Positions 9,501-17,335 of a stretch of DNA of 64,000 bases are shown here, piece by piece. This DNA comes from Prorocentrum cordatum. Lineage: Eukaryota; Sar; Dinophyceae; Prorocentrales; Prorocentraceae. The first letter of the stretch is position 1, and the number at the start of each line of letters is the position of its first letter. The stretch is taken from NCBI GenBank assembly GCA_963575745.1, contig CAUYUJ010015272.1, forward strand, positions 271,789-335,788, given 5' to 3'. The position numbers were made by a program, and so were the translations under genes. A model generated the notes under the pieces. That model was not told the DNA's origin. It searched no databases and was given only the letters and a program-made list of their open reading frames with translations.

Positions 9501-10561
9501 AGCAAGGCGTGGGCCCGTGAGAGGTATGGCGGCAATGGTGCCGTGAAAGCCTCAGGGCCGACGAGCTGGGCACGAGCGCCCTGGTATTCCAGAAGGAGGC
9601 CAAAGTAGCGGGTGGGGTACTCGCGGCTGCCCTGGATACGAGTGAGGTTGCGGTTGGTGCGCTGTCTGTCGGGGCCCGCTCTGTGCCAGATGTCCTCGCA
9701 CATGTCGAACGCGGTGCGCTGGCGCAGGGCGTCGTTTTTCTCCTCGGAATCCTCCTGGAAAAAGTGGTCGTACTGTGGCAGATGGAGCGTCGCCAGGATG
9801 TACGGGACGCAGTCCTCGAGCCATGCCCAGAACACGTCCTGATGGTCCTCACCTGGTGCCCACGCCGCGGCGCACGGTATGAGCCGTGCTCGGATCATCA
9901 TCAGGTGCCAGAAAGCGGGGTCCTCCTCGGGTTCGCCCCTGGCGCACAGAGGGGTAGTGAGACCCGTGGGGCTAAAGCGGGGCACGACAGCGGGGCTGAA
10001 GCCGCCACTGCGTGCCTGGGCCTTGTCAGCGGCCCCGTCGAGGATGTGCTGCACGACGGTCGAGGACAAGCTGAGGACGGACTGCGATGCATGTGTCGTA
10101 GTTGACGAGGACGTGCTCGTAGGAGACATGCTGGTACTCGCCGTAGCCGTCGTAGTAGCCGTCGGAGTCCCAGGGGGGCAACGCGTGGGGCAGGGCCCCT
10201 GGTGCTGCTCAAGCCAGGCGCTCGCGATGGCGCCCAGCGGCCCGTTGCCGCACGGACCCGCGGCGGCGGTGCTGTTCACGATCGGGTCCAAAATGGCGCA
10301 GTGATCGTATTTGTAGATGCTGTCATCGCAAAGGTAGAAGAGCGTCCCACGTTCAGCGTGTCGCAGGAAAACCTCTCCTCCATGCTGGGGCGCACCGCCT
10401 GAAGACGGGTGTGCTCCAGCTAGCGAAGGGAGGGCCAGGCTGCAGGCAAGGCGCCACATGATGGCGAGGCCTGGCGGGCGGCGCGAGCGATGAGCCGAAA
10501 GCTGCATGTCAGCACACGTCCTCAAATACCCCTGAATGCTCATGTACATTGCTACAATCAC
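6509..10561 (-). CDS. 1350-aa membrane-type ORF with ADP-ribosyltransferase-like C-terminus
   Basis: This is the longest complete ORF in the window. An internal Met near residue 36 begins MWRLACSLALPSLAGAHP, a plausible signal peptide; an ATG at 10561 also exists. Residues ~30-420 contain Cys- and Trp-bearing, folded-looking sequence. A hydrophobic segment lies near 598-615 (CLICLFVATYAIVVAM), followed by two related 17-residue units (GILKWTSAKLRDIVSGG and GVLKWASGKLGAIATGG) and a second hydrophobic stretch near 705 (VVCGLLLVGAKLLAQ). Near 1031-1081 the pattern FWHGTRGDLAARL ... GRTYVSVHPSLAAWYAV recalls the H-G-T and Y-x-S elements of PARP/RNA 2'-phosphotransferase folds. GGFSP is encoded twice, at hairpin sites. 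I infer a surface or membrane protein of the element with an ART-like domain. It is also possible that this was once a host gene. Confidence 0.65.
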   Translation of the reverse strand: MIVAMYMSIQGYLRTCADMQLSAHRSRRPPGLAIMWRLACSLALPSLAGAHPSSGGAPQHGGEVFLRHAERGTLFYLCDDSIYKYDHCAILDPIVNSTAAAGPCGNGPLGAIASAWLEQHQGPCPTRCPPGTPTATTTATASTSMSPTSTSSSTTTHASQSVLSLSSTVVQHILDGAADKAQARSGGFSPAVVPRFSPTGLTTPLCARGEPEEDPAFWHLMMIRARLIPCAAAWAPGEDHQDVFWAWLEDCVPYILATLHLPQYDHFFQEDSEEKNDALRQRTAFDMCEDIWHRAGPDRQRTNRNLTRIQGSREYPTRYFGLLLEYQGARAQLVGPEAFTAPLPPYLSRAHALLPRGLPPPDQDALAYLADAILHHPPDMQPLVEAELAAAPMEPLNLPPPAGPLAQHATSDQPAADAEPLLLQHIAASDISNISLDSFHASDDSQDDMETQDRDGTAPPGHTAQRDRDSEPYIGRPLSHSSPPNNSAQADPSVQLNDAEGATAADETSHPTASPALTSSRSGGFSPAAALAGSGRLQTSGGRTTPRTLVCRANATDSNSSAVDHWQAGIDNDPIDDASPDASGSYEAPHSAAASRRCGCLICLFVATYAIVVAMPYKDQIDGYLPTPSRDPSYRQRRRREAAAPGTSVSTTPRRTTAYNVTPALWGILKWTSAKLRDIVSGGASAVGSGLGGVLKWASGKLGAIATGGVVCGLLLVGAKLLAQGAVGHVGARICARALDSSTAQWCLRCCQPNRRPRDEATYTMPRTHPDEPESQHVHSLRHPLLQEHYAAAVAAAVADVTTATTAAIVEVTAAVSRASSVTPRSTSPSPRDGPISGAAYGNPPTHEDATAHASDAEARETRERTLDSPWSIFRHADARGSSSDMDTQPPRRRARYASPARPQAPPGPGTPHPALRPPTRNLRNTIQRDPAVPVPPTSILTALYQNGFALGNSGVTTEDIKDALRLHDHPRFTHDPTLQALAPWTDIMQRPPDRLTWVLEDSGGNSGETIFPYLTWDLRQPTTDTPTVFWHGTRGDLAARLAFNGGHLLPGPRREAKGRTATNVGRTYVSVHPSLAAWYAVPPHPPYNLEGDTLAWGPIALWMCEATQPPRGENWHNFVKGEAHGARLIYPRVLGLLIRMDWCAPTEAASRCRALPQAYGMGDCAHALHIVGYDHPDLREAAEARDQEANTWRRLDIAAAWPPPQALYSPEAARAWAKQHYDTEAATRADPNQPRPRVSLRKLQLDPQPLIDLVYTGLQAAPVRGQSDAREPCPSGSSPGAASGPPRTYQSGAALAHSPDRSSTTSGADDRRTPSLISAAAALARGHARPRRSASRSSRQSGGNSTSDN

Positions 10562-10720
10562 GCCCCCTGCAAGACTACGGGTGTCCCTACACCAGATAGC
10601 TTGCGCGTGCTGCTGCCAAAACAGACATGAGGTGACAAGAAAGAGATACGACGCGAAGAGGGGAGAGATGCCTCTGAAGGCGCTTCCTCGGAGGGCTGAG
10701 GCGGGCTCTCTGAGGCACCT

Positions 10721-11443
10721 TCAATAGGGTTCCTGGGTGGCCCGACCCTTGTCCTTGCCTTTGTCGGCCCCTGGGGGCCCCGTCCTTGGGGTGACCTGGC
10801 CTGGCTGGTCGATCCAACCGCAGGCAGCCACGGGTTCGGCGGCCGCTGCAGCTTCCTCCTTCTTAGTTTCCAGAGTGGCCACTTGTGGCAGGTGGATGGT
10901 GCCTCCCGTGGGGTGCCCGAGGAGAGTCTGGATGTCGCCGCGCAGTGCAGCGGCGTCGGCGGTTGCCGTCTGTTGCTGGGTGACGACGGTGGCAAGCCCC
11001 CGTTCCAGCCCTGAAACGTGCTCCGTGAGTGTGGCCTGGGATGAGAGAACGCCCGCAAGCTGCACCTGCATGTTATCCACCGTGTTGGCTAGCAGCTCGT
11101 GCTGCTGTTCCATGTGCTGGATGCGGGTCGTGACAGCATCTGGCGGTTTAGAGGCCGATGCGAAGCGCTCGCCGAAGGTGTTGAGTTCGTGGGAGGCCAC
11201 GCTGTATTCATCACCTGATGAGAGGATCTCGACGTCGTCGACGTCGCCTGGTACTTCGGCGGCTGTGGCAGCGTCGCCTTCGGTGTGGCCCCCACCTTCT
11301 GCCGCCACCGTGCCAAGCCGAGGAGTCATGGCCACCTGATCCTGGGGCGGCCATCGGTTCAGCGGCTCCGTCCGTGCCGTGCGGGGGTGCAGAGGAGCTG
11401 CGGCCTGGGGCGCAGGGTGACCTTGCGTGCGGCGTGGCGTCAC
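10721..11443 (-). CDS. Coiled-coil C-terminal part of element 1 first ORF
   Basis: Within this 240-codon frame the credible region runs from about PAPQAAAPLHPRTARTEP to the stop. An acidic stretch (DVDDVEILSSGDEYSVASH) is followed by a long heptad-rich helix (for example EQQHELLANTVDNMQVQL and LTEHVSGLERGLATVVTQQQ), ending Lys-rich. Coiled coils are typical of LINE ORF1 and retroelement nucleocapsid proteins, where they drive trimer or oligomer formation. I infer that this continues the 13301-11874 frame through the two short segments at 12075-11686 and 11828-11211, so the protein is broken in this copy. It ends 160 bases before the 1350-codon ORF. Confidence 0.6.
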   Translation of the reverse strand: MTPRRTQGHPAPQAAAPLHPRTARTEPLNRWPPQDQVAMTPRLGTVAAEGGGHTEGDAATAAEVPGDVDDVEILSSGDEYSVASHELNTFGERFASASKPPDAVTTRIQHMEQQHELLANTVDNMQVQLAGVLSSQATLTEHVSGLERGLATVVTQQQTATADAAALRGDIQTLLGHPTGGTIHLPQVATLETKKEEAAAAAEPVAACGWIDQPGQVTPRTGPPGADKGKDKGRATQEPY

Positions 11444-11828
11444 GTTTCCCGCTGGAGGAGCGGTGGCGCTTGGCTGAAGGCTCCTCCTTGGGGATCAGGA
11501 GCGGTGCGACGCCCTTGCCTTTGGGCGTGGCAGTCATGAGGTCGTGGAGGTAGGGGCTCTGGGCCGCTTTGGTGAGGAGTGTGCCGGTGGCGGGGCTAAA
11601 GCCGCCACCACGGGCTGGCGGCGTCACAGGCTCTGTGATGGTGGTAGGCGTGACGATGGTAACGTTGTCCCGCTTCGGCACCACCTCAGCCAGCGGGGCC
11701 TCGGTGATGCTCCACGGGATGGGGCACCCCGCGACCTGTACCGTATAGGTGAGTGGGGGCCGATGGGCGCGCACTAAGGCAAACTGGGCCGCAGTGGCTG
11801 GGTCCCAGGCGGCTGTGGTAGACCTCAC
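11211..11828 (-). CDS. Middle segment of element 1 first ORF (frame 3 of 4)
   Basis: The frame reads sensibly from AAQFALVRAHRPPLTYTVQV through IVTPTTITEPVTPPARGGGF and on to GKGVAPLLIPKEEPSAKRHR, then degrades into an Arg-rich shadow of the coiled-coil frame at about 11440. It holds one GGFSP site, encoded by the hairpin at 11594-11604. It joins the preceding segment near 11830 by a single-base frame change. No domain is recognised. Confidence 0.45.
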   Translation of the reverse strand: MRSTTAAWDPATAAQFALVRAHRPPLTYTVQVAGCPIPWSITEAPLAEVVPKRDNVTIVTPTTITEPVTPPARGGGFSPATGTLLTKAAQSPYLHDLMTATPKGKGVAPLLIPKEEPSAKRHRSSSGKRDATPHARSPCAPGRSSSAPPHGTDGAAEPMAAPGSGGHDSSAWHGGGRRWGPHRRRRCHSRRSTRRRRRRRDPLIR

Positions 11829-12075
11829 AGTCCCATTTAACGGACGGGCCCGTGAGAGTCTTGGCGAGCTGGGTCAGCGTGGCGTGACGTGCCGCAATGC
11901 CAGTGATGCGGTAGCGCGTCTTGGCGAGGGTAGCCTCGCAGCCACGGATGCTGACAGCAGCAGCCTTGGCGACGTCGGACCCCCGTGGAACACGGATCCC
12001 CAGTAGGCCTGACTTGCCGTGCCTGACGACTCCCAGGGCCTTGAACTCCACCGACTTCTGGAACGCGTCTGCCAT
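11686..12075 (-). CDS. Short segment of element 1 first ORF (frame 2 of 4)
   Basis: The reading MADAFQKSVEFKALGVVRHG and ATLAKTRYRITGIAARHATL is protein-like down to about 11830; beyond that it is a shadow of the next segment. Upstream in the same frame, SDRWFPEDQPIT links naturally to ADKYQT of the 13301-11874 frame near 12105, which implies a one-base change at that point. I recognise no family. It is listed separately because the break is informative. Confidence 0.45.
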   Translation of the reverse strand: MADAFQKSVEFKALGVVRHGKSGLLGIRVPRGSDVAKAAAVSIRGCEATLAKTRYRITGIAARHATLTQLAKTLTGPSVKWDCEVYHSRLGPSHCGPVCLSARPSAPTHLYGTGRGVPHPVEHHRGPAG

Positions 12076-13301
12076 CGTGATGGGCTGGTCCTCAGGGAAC
12101 CAACGGTCTGATACTTGTCGGCGGTGGGCTCGTCTGCACCTACGTTGCTGAGGTCGTAGGTGGCACCGAGTTGCCCTGATCCCGCCAGGACCTTGTCGAC
12201 CGCTTGAAGACTGACGCCGAAGGTGGCAGCCAGGGACCTCTTTCCGACGCCCGATCCAAACCTGCCTAGGCTTTTGCAGGGTTCGAGGATGGTGACGGCT
12301 TTAAAGTTGCCGTGGAAGAGGGCCTTGAAGGTGTCCTGAAGCTGACTATCGAGCTCCTGGCGGCGAGCGTATTTCTTGGACTCCCTGTGCTTTGGGTTTT
12401 GGCGCGCCTTGTCCTGTGGGGCAGAGTCCCCTCGAAAAGGGCCCTTGGCGCGTGGACCACCGTTCACGGGGGCACCTCCCGAGAACTGGTCCTCGAAGGC
12501 CTGGTGCATGGAGGGGACTGCGGCATTGGCCTCGGTCTCGTGTATGGTCGCCCGAATCCAGCAGACGTGGTCGGCAGGGTCGATGGTGGCGACGGCTACC
12601 TTTTCCGTGCAGGCGACCTCCTTGGTGCCCAGCTGGTACACGGTCACGGGGACGTGCGTGTGGACCACTTTGGGCGCCTTGGGGTGACGCTTCAGGACGG
12701 GGACGGCGAGCTCGGTGCCGACGTAGTTGTCGTTTTTTGGGCCCATGACAGCAATCGCGAGCTGACCCGTGGTTCGCTTGCCCTGCTCGAGGTGGTGTTG
12801 CAGCAGCCGTTCACCGCTCTCGTAGTCGTGGAGGCTGATACTGGGCTTGTACGTCTTGCCGTCGTCAGGAGATGTGGGTTCGGCGAGGACAGGGACCTTC
12901 CAACAGGCCGGGTCCAAGGCGATGAATTGGGTGTCCGCAGCCTGAAGACGTGCGGACCCAGCTGGTGGGTGTGATGTGTCACCGCCAATGCGCTTAGGCT
13001 TGCTGCGCTGGTGATGATCAAGCGTGTAGCTGATCTGGTTGGCGGCGCACATGCGGATCAGGGCGCTGCCAAGCTTCTTCGTGTTGGACTTGTGCATGTC
13101 GTACGTTGCCTGGAGCTCGTCTGCGTTCAGTTCGGCAAGCCCGTTGTATGCGGCCGTGGGGCGGTCAGACCCCGCTTGCTTGAACGCTGCGATGCAGTCC
13201 TGCTTGCGTTGAAGAAGAGACCCTTCAGCAGCAGGGCGCGTGGGACGGGTACTCGGAGGCTGCTTAGAAGAGCGACGGCGCTCCGGCTTCTTGGGGGCCA
13301 T
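11874..13301 (-). CDS. N-terminal part of element 1 first ORF (nucleocapsid-like)
   Basis: The 475-codon frame starts at an ATG just inside the 5' boundary of the element. A Lys/Arg/Pro-rich N-terminus (MAPKKPERRRSSKQ) precedes a soluble, globular-looking region of ~380 residues (for example LDPACWKVPVLAEPTSPDDG and VHTHVPVTVYQLGTKEVACT). The last ~80 codons, after ADKYQT, are a shadow of the next frame. The basic N-terminus and 5' position fit an RNA-binding ORF1 or Gag-like role, which is inference. There is no CCHC knuckle. No spliced leader is visible upstream. Confidence 0.6.
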   Translation of the reverse strand: MAPKKPERRRSSKQPPSTRPTRPAAEGSLLQRKQDCIAAFKQAGSDRPTAAYNGLAELNADELQATYDMHKSNTKKLGSALIRMCAANQISYTLDHHQRSKPKRIGGDTSHPPAGSARLQAADTQFIALDPACWKVPVLAEPTSPDDGKTYKPSISLHDYESGERLLQHHLEQGKRTTGQLAIAVMGPKNDNYVGTELAVPVLKRHPKAPKVVHTHVPVTVYQLGTKEVACTEKVAVATIDPADHVCWIRATIHETEANAAVPSMHQAFEDQFSGGAPVNGGPRAKGPFRGDSAPQDKARQNPKHRESKKYARRQELDSQLQDTFKALFHGNFKAVTILEPCKSLGRFGSGVGKRSLAATFGVSLQAVDKVLAGSGQLGATYDLSNVGADEPTADKYQTVGSLRTSPSRWQTRSRSRWSSRPWESSGTASQAYWGSVFHGGPTSPRLLLSASVAARLPSPRRATASLALRHVTPR

Positions 13302-13469
13302 TGCTGCGGGCGCTCTGGTGAGGGGAGGTGACGCGAATCAGTAGGGTCCTGCTGGGACCCCTCCGGTCTCGCGAGGCCTGGGAGTCTGACTCCGAGGCGG
13401 GGCGCTTCGCGTCGCGGCTGCGGTCTGAGTGCAGAGCACTCTCGAGCCGATCAGGAGGATAGAGAGCTG

Positions 13470-14500
13470 GAGTGGGAGGAGGAGGAGGAGGGGGACGAGG
13501 AGGAGGAAGAGGTCTCCAAGATAGCTCCAAGATAGCCGAAGAGGCTTCCAAGAGGGCCCTGGCGGCCCACGAGGGCCCCAAGGCGGTGCCTGAGGCGCCC
13601 AAGAGGGCCCGAGAGGGCCCCAAGACGGCCCCAAGAGAGGCCCAAGAAGGGAAACACGAATTGAGAATCCGAGCTTTCTACCCCGAGAGGTTCTCGGGAA
13701 GTCCCAAGAGGCCCCCAATCGGATCCAAGAGGCCCCCAAGAAGCTCCCAAGAGGGCCGACGAGGTTCCAAGAGATCTCCCAAGGTGGCCCCAAGAGGCAC
13801 AACTCATTGTTTTACGATTGGGCTTTGACGGGTTTTATTTTTGTTCGACCTTTTGGCATCCCGATGCTCCAAGACTGCCCAAGAGGCTTCCAATACCGCT
13901 CCCATATAGAGGAAGAGGCCTCCAAGAAATCCCCAAGACGGCCCGCGAGGGCCCCAAGACGGTGCTTGAGGCGCCCAAGACGGCCCGAGAGGGCCCCAAG
14001 AGAGGCCCAAGAAGGGGAACGCGACCCAACAGCAGAGCGGTCCCCCCAAAAGGCCCACAGGAGGCCGCAAGAGGCCCCCAAGTGGTCCGACGAGGACCCC
14101 AAAAGCTTCCCGAGAGCCTAAAAGGCCCCTAGGAGACGTCCAAGAGGCTTTAAAATAGCCCAAGAGTGCCCTCGATGCGTCAAAACTGCTTCCAGGAGGC
14201 CCCCGGGAGGCTTCCGGATTGCCTCAATCTGGCCGCAGGTGGCCTCAAGTCGGGCCTCCACGCAGCCAAGACGGCCAATGACGGCTTCAGATTGCAGAAC
14301 CGATGCCCCCAAGGGACCCTCAGACGCCCCCCCAAGAAGCACCCAAGAGGTGCCTCCAACATCCAGTTGACGAAGCATGCGGAACACCCCAGAAGCTCCT
14401 CAGATGCCGTCGCGCGCCTGTGCTTGATAGCGTTGTCCAAGATCGTCCAGCGTCCCCCCGGCCTGGGCTAGAACCTGAGCGCGCGCGAAGCGCGCGCGAT
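13470..14500 (+). repeat. CCAAGAGG-type composite repeat, block 1
   Basis: A degenerate array of ~10-14 base units close to CCCAAGAGGC, with two longer conserved boxes: a pyrimidine-rich linker near 13830-13875 (TTTTTGTTCGACCTTTTGGC) and a box near 13648-13680 (GAATTGAGAATCCGAGC). The units contain no stop codons in several frames, so long open frames run through both strands; I do not call them genes. Confidence 0.8.
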
Positions 14501-14507
14501 GGTTCTG

Positions 14508-14572
14508 TATATATATCTATAATTATATATATATCTATATAATATATCTATATATATATATAATATATTAAT
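14508..14572. repeat. TA-rich microsatellite
   Basis: Alternating ATATAT/CTATA sequence of about 65 bases between two composite-repeat blocks. No gene is visible. Confidence 0.85.
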
Positions 14573-14574
14573 CC

Positions 14575-15650
14575 CCTGCACGAGGCCCGGGGCGCCCGGG
14601 GCGGCGACCTCGACGGCGCATGGGGGGACCGGGGCTTCTGGGGCCCCCCCGAGACAGCCCCTGACAGCCCCGAAACGCCACCCGAGGGTCTCAGAAGGCC
14701 CCGAACATCCAAGAGAGCCGGGACTCCCCGACTCGTCGTTCCAAGACGCCGAAGATGGCTCGATCCAAGACGGCCTCCGGGAGCCCCCACGACGGCCCAA
14801 GAGTCCCTCAAGAGGACTCCCAAGAGCGCCTCCAGAAGCAAAAATGGCCCCATTCCCTTCGGAAAACATGCGTGTTCACGATGTTCACCGTTTCGGCGTC
14901 GACCGCGTCGAAGACGGCCCCAAGACTGCCGAAGAGAGTTCCCAGAGGCCTCCAAGACGGCTTCAGAGGAGCCCGCGATTATCCAGGAGGCCCCAAGAAG
15001 GTCCCAGAGAGCCCCGGGGGGCCTCTGGGCCCCACCCGAGACAGCCCCAGACAACCCCGAAACGCCACCCGAGAGTCCCAGGAGGTCTCCAAACGCCCAA
15101 GAGGGCCCAGACTCCCCGAATTGTCGCCCCAAGACGCCGAAGATGGCTCCAAGACGGCTTCCGGGAGCCCCCACGACGGCCCAAGAGCCCCCCAAGAGGA
15201 CTCCCAAGAGCGCCTCCAGAAGCAAAAATGGCCCCATTCCCGTTGGAAAATGTACATTTTTACGATGTTCACCGTTTCGGCGTCGACCGCGTCGAAGACG
15301 GCCCCAGGAGCCGACAAGATCGCCCCAAGACGGCCAAAGAGAGTTCCCGGAGGCCTCCAAGACGGCTTTAGAGGGGCCCTCGATTGTCCAGGAGGCCCCC
15401 GAGACGGTCCCAGAGGTCACCGGGGGGCTTCTGGGGCTCCCCCGAGACAGCGCCAGACAACCCCGAATCGCCACCAGGGGGTCCCAGGAGGTCTCCAAAC
15501 GTCCAAGAGGGCCCGGACTCCCCGAATCGTGGCTCCAAGGGTCCAAGACGCCGAAGATGGCTCCAAGACGGCCTCTAGGAGCCCCCGCGACGGCCCAAGA
15601 GTCACCCAAGAGGACTCCCAAGAGCGCCTCAAGAAGCAATTTTCCCGGTA
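14575..15650 (+). repeat. CCAAGAGG-type repeat, block 2: ~390-bp tandem modules
   Basis: The motif GAAGATGGCT recurs at 14751, 15139 and 15553, giving modules of 388 and 414 bases. Each module contains AAAATGGCCCCATTCCC, then TTCACCGTTTCGGCGTCGAC, then CCAAGAGG-type units. The same header appears again at 26448, so the module is dispersed as well as tandem. The long frames on both strands (298 and 363 codons) are by-products of stop-free units. Confidence 0.85.
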
Positions 15651-15769
15651 AAGCTACCTAACAGCGATGTGTATAAGCATATTTGGAAGCATTCCCTTAA
15701 GATTCAGGTGAGAATCCAGTTGTCGAATTCTGCTGTTCTCGCAGTCGCAGTCGCATTCGCAATGACAGT

Positions 15770-16030
15770 CGCAGTGGCAACGGCCTTAGGATCCAATGTA
15801 ATCCTAAGGATTCCAAGGGATTTCTAAAGCATCCATAGGCATCCTTCGGAATCCATAGGAATCCTAGGAAACCTTAGGAATCCCTAGGAATTCTGATTCC
15901 TAGGGATTCCCAAGGATTCCTGAGGAATCCTAAGGATTCCTGAGGATTCCTGAGGATGCTTAACTATGCCTACGCATTCCTAAGGATTCCTACGGATTCC
16001 TAAGGATTCCTACGGATTCCTACGGATGCC
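15770..16030. repeat. GGATTCCTAA-type tandem repeat
   Basis: About 260 bases of ~10-base units around GGATTCCTAAGGATTCCTAC, with many self-complementary CCTAGG/CCTTAGG steps. No coding content. Confidence 0.85.
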
Positions 16031-17025
16031 TCAGCCTGCCTCAGTTTCAGCCTCAGCCGCAGCCTGCCTCGGCTTGCCTCAGCCTCAGCCTCAGCCTGCC
16101 TCTGGCTCAGCCTGCCTCAGCCTCAGCCTCAGCCCTGCCTCAGCCTCAGCCTGCCTCAGCCTCAGCCTCAGCCTCAGCCTGGCGTCAGCCTCAGCCTGCC
16201 TAGGCCTCAGCCTGCCTCGGCCTCAGCCTGCCTCAGCCTCCCCTCCTCCCCCCCCTCCCCCGCCCTCTCCCCCCCCATTCAGCCTCACCTTGTCTCAGCT
16301 TCGGCCTGCCTCGGCCTCATCCTCAGCCTCAGCCTCAGCCTCAGCCTGTCTCGGCCTGAGCCTGCCTCGGCCTCAGCCTCAGCCTGCCTCAGCCTCAGCC
16401 TCAGCCTCAGCCTGTCTCAACCTCAGCCTGCCTCAGCATCAGCCTCATCATCAGCCTCAGCCTCAGCCTCAGCCTGCCTCGGCCTCAGCCTGCCTCGGCC
16501 TCAGCCTCAGCCTGCCTCAGCCTCAGCCTCAGCCTGCCTCAGCCTCAGCTGCATCAGTCTCAGCCTCAGCCTGCCTCAGCCGCAGCTTGCCTCAGCCTCA
16601 GCCACAGCCTCAGCCTCAGCCTCAGCCTGCCTCAGCTTCAGCCTCAGCCTCAGCCTGCCTCGGCTTGCCTCAGCCTCGGCCTCAGCCTGCCTCGGCCTCA
16701 GCCTCAGGCTCAGCCTGCCTCAGCCTCAGCGTCAGCCTCTTAGCCTCAGCCTGCATCGGCCGCAGCCTCAGCCTCAGCCTCAGCCTGCCTCAGCCTCAGT
16801 CTCAGCCTGCCTCGGCCTCAGCCTGCCTCGGCCTCAGCCTCAGCCTGCCTCGGCCTCAGCCTGCGTTAGCCTCAGCCTCAGCCTGCCTCAGCCTCAGCCT
16901 GCCTCAGCCTCAGCCTCAGCCTGCCTCGGCGTGCCTCAGCCTTAGCCTGCCTCGGCGTGCCTCAGCGTAAGCCTCAGCCTGCGTCGGCCTCAGCATGCCT
17001 CGGCCTCAGCCTGCTTCAGCTCGGG
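16026..17025. repeat. CAGCCT hexamer minisatellite (~1 kb)
   Basis: About a kilobase of CAGCCT and CTGCCTCAGC variants. Because the unit is six bases it keeps a 314-codon Ala/Ser/Gln/Pro/Leu frame open; the composition and perfect dependence on the unit make this a repeat, not a gene. Confidence 0.95.
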
Positions 17026-17029
17026 CATT

Positions 17030-17115
17030 CAACATATAACACAGGACTGGTGTTTTGGAAAAACGAAGATCACAAAGTGGCCCACAGTTGCCTCCGGGCA
17101 GTCAAAATATGATTC
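17030..17115 (+). repeat. Solitary relative of the 73-bp tandem unit
   Basis: TGTTTTGGAAAAACGAAGAT and CCTCCGGGCAGTCAAAATAT match the 73-bp array at 25806-26325. A single copy 8.7 kb away shows the unit is dispersed. The rest of 17115-17325 holds nothing I can identify. Confidence 0.7.
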
Positions 17116-17324
17116 TACAGGCTTGCGCCGCGTCCGCCGACCCCTTGGCTTATCCGCTTCGGTGGCGTTCGCGGCTATCGGGGCGCCTCTTGGAAGCAAC
17201 GTTGACGCCTCAGATGGTCTGGCATGCGCATTGCTTGGTATCGCAAACCTTTGAAGTCAGACAATTCTGCTCGCGCAATAGGGCGCGACTGATGACTGAG
17301 GCTCAGATAATTGTCGCGGAAGGC

Positions 17325-17335
17325 TTTTTTTTTTT
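17325..17335 (-). other. A11 run, candidate 3' tail of element 2
   Basis: Eleven T on the plus strand, downstream (minus sense) of the Cys-rich tail of element 2, followed outward by a 17-base C run at 17342-17358 on the element side. It is consistent with a short poly(A) tail at the retrotransposon 3' end; no target-site duplication was identified. Confidence 0.4.

Larger units (their letters stand above)
35..12957. repeat. Family of 12 small hairpins with constant core and covarying arms
   Basis: Plus-strand cores (11 bases) lie at 40-50, 1263-1273, 3058-3068, 4260-4270, 5338-5348, 6724-6734, 7838-7848, 8983-8993, 9994-10004, 10397-10407, 11594-11604 and 12940-12950. They read GGCTGAAGCCG (five times, plus one GGCTAAAGCCG), GGCTGGAGCCG (two), GCCTGAAGACG (two), GCCTGAAGGCG and GCCTGGAGGCG. 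Each core is flanked by 5-9 base arms that differ from site to site but pair with each other: AGCGC/GCGCT, CGCTGG/CCAGCG, GACGG/CCGTC, CCCCTG/CAGGGG, GCCCCAG/CTGGGGC, GTCCGCA/TGCGGAC and so on. Core positions 2 and 9 also covary (G-C or C-G). Three sites share a C.A mismatch. Several sites encode GGFSP in frame. Confidence 0.85.
1..13345 (-). mobile_element. Giant LINE-like retroelement (element 1), 3' part outside window
   Basis: All protein-like frames between 13301 and 1 lie on the minus strand, one after another: a basic first ORF with a coiled coil, a 1350-codon membrane-type ORF, a Cys-rich ORF, a Pro/Arg-rich ORF, then an endonuclease plus reverse transcriptase. The last pair is the ORF2 arrangement of APE-type non-LTR retrotransposons. 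The other ORFs are not usual for a LINE, and joining them into one element is my inference from strand, tight spacing, overlapping ends and a hairpin family found throughout the stretch but nowhere else in the window. The left edge cuts the RT thumb, so the 3' end is missing. The 5' end is placed near 13345, where CCAAGAGG-type repeats begin. Several frame changes suggest decay or assembly errors, although the RT frame is fully open. Confidence 0.7.

Noticed and set aside
9965-9988. Possible thirteenth hairpin (GGGCTAAAGCGGGG with CGTG/CACG flanks)
   Set aside because: The core deviates at the 3' side and only four arm pairs form; not counted in the family.
14548-15639. 363-codon minus ORF and 298-codon plus ORF
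   Set aside because: Both cross ~390-bp tandem modules made of stop-free CCAAGAGG units; the peptide repeats with the DNA unit and has no domain.
16026-16970. 314-codon plus-strand ORF
   Set aside because: It is a direct translation of the CAGCCT hexamer repeat; composition is only Ala/Ser/Gln/Pro/Leu/Cys.
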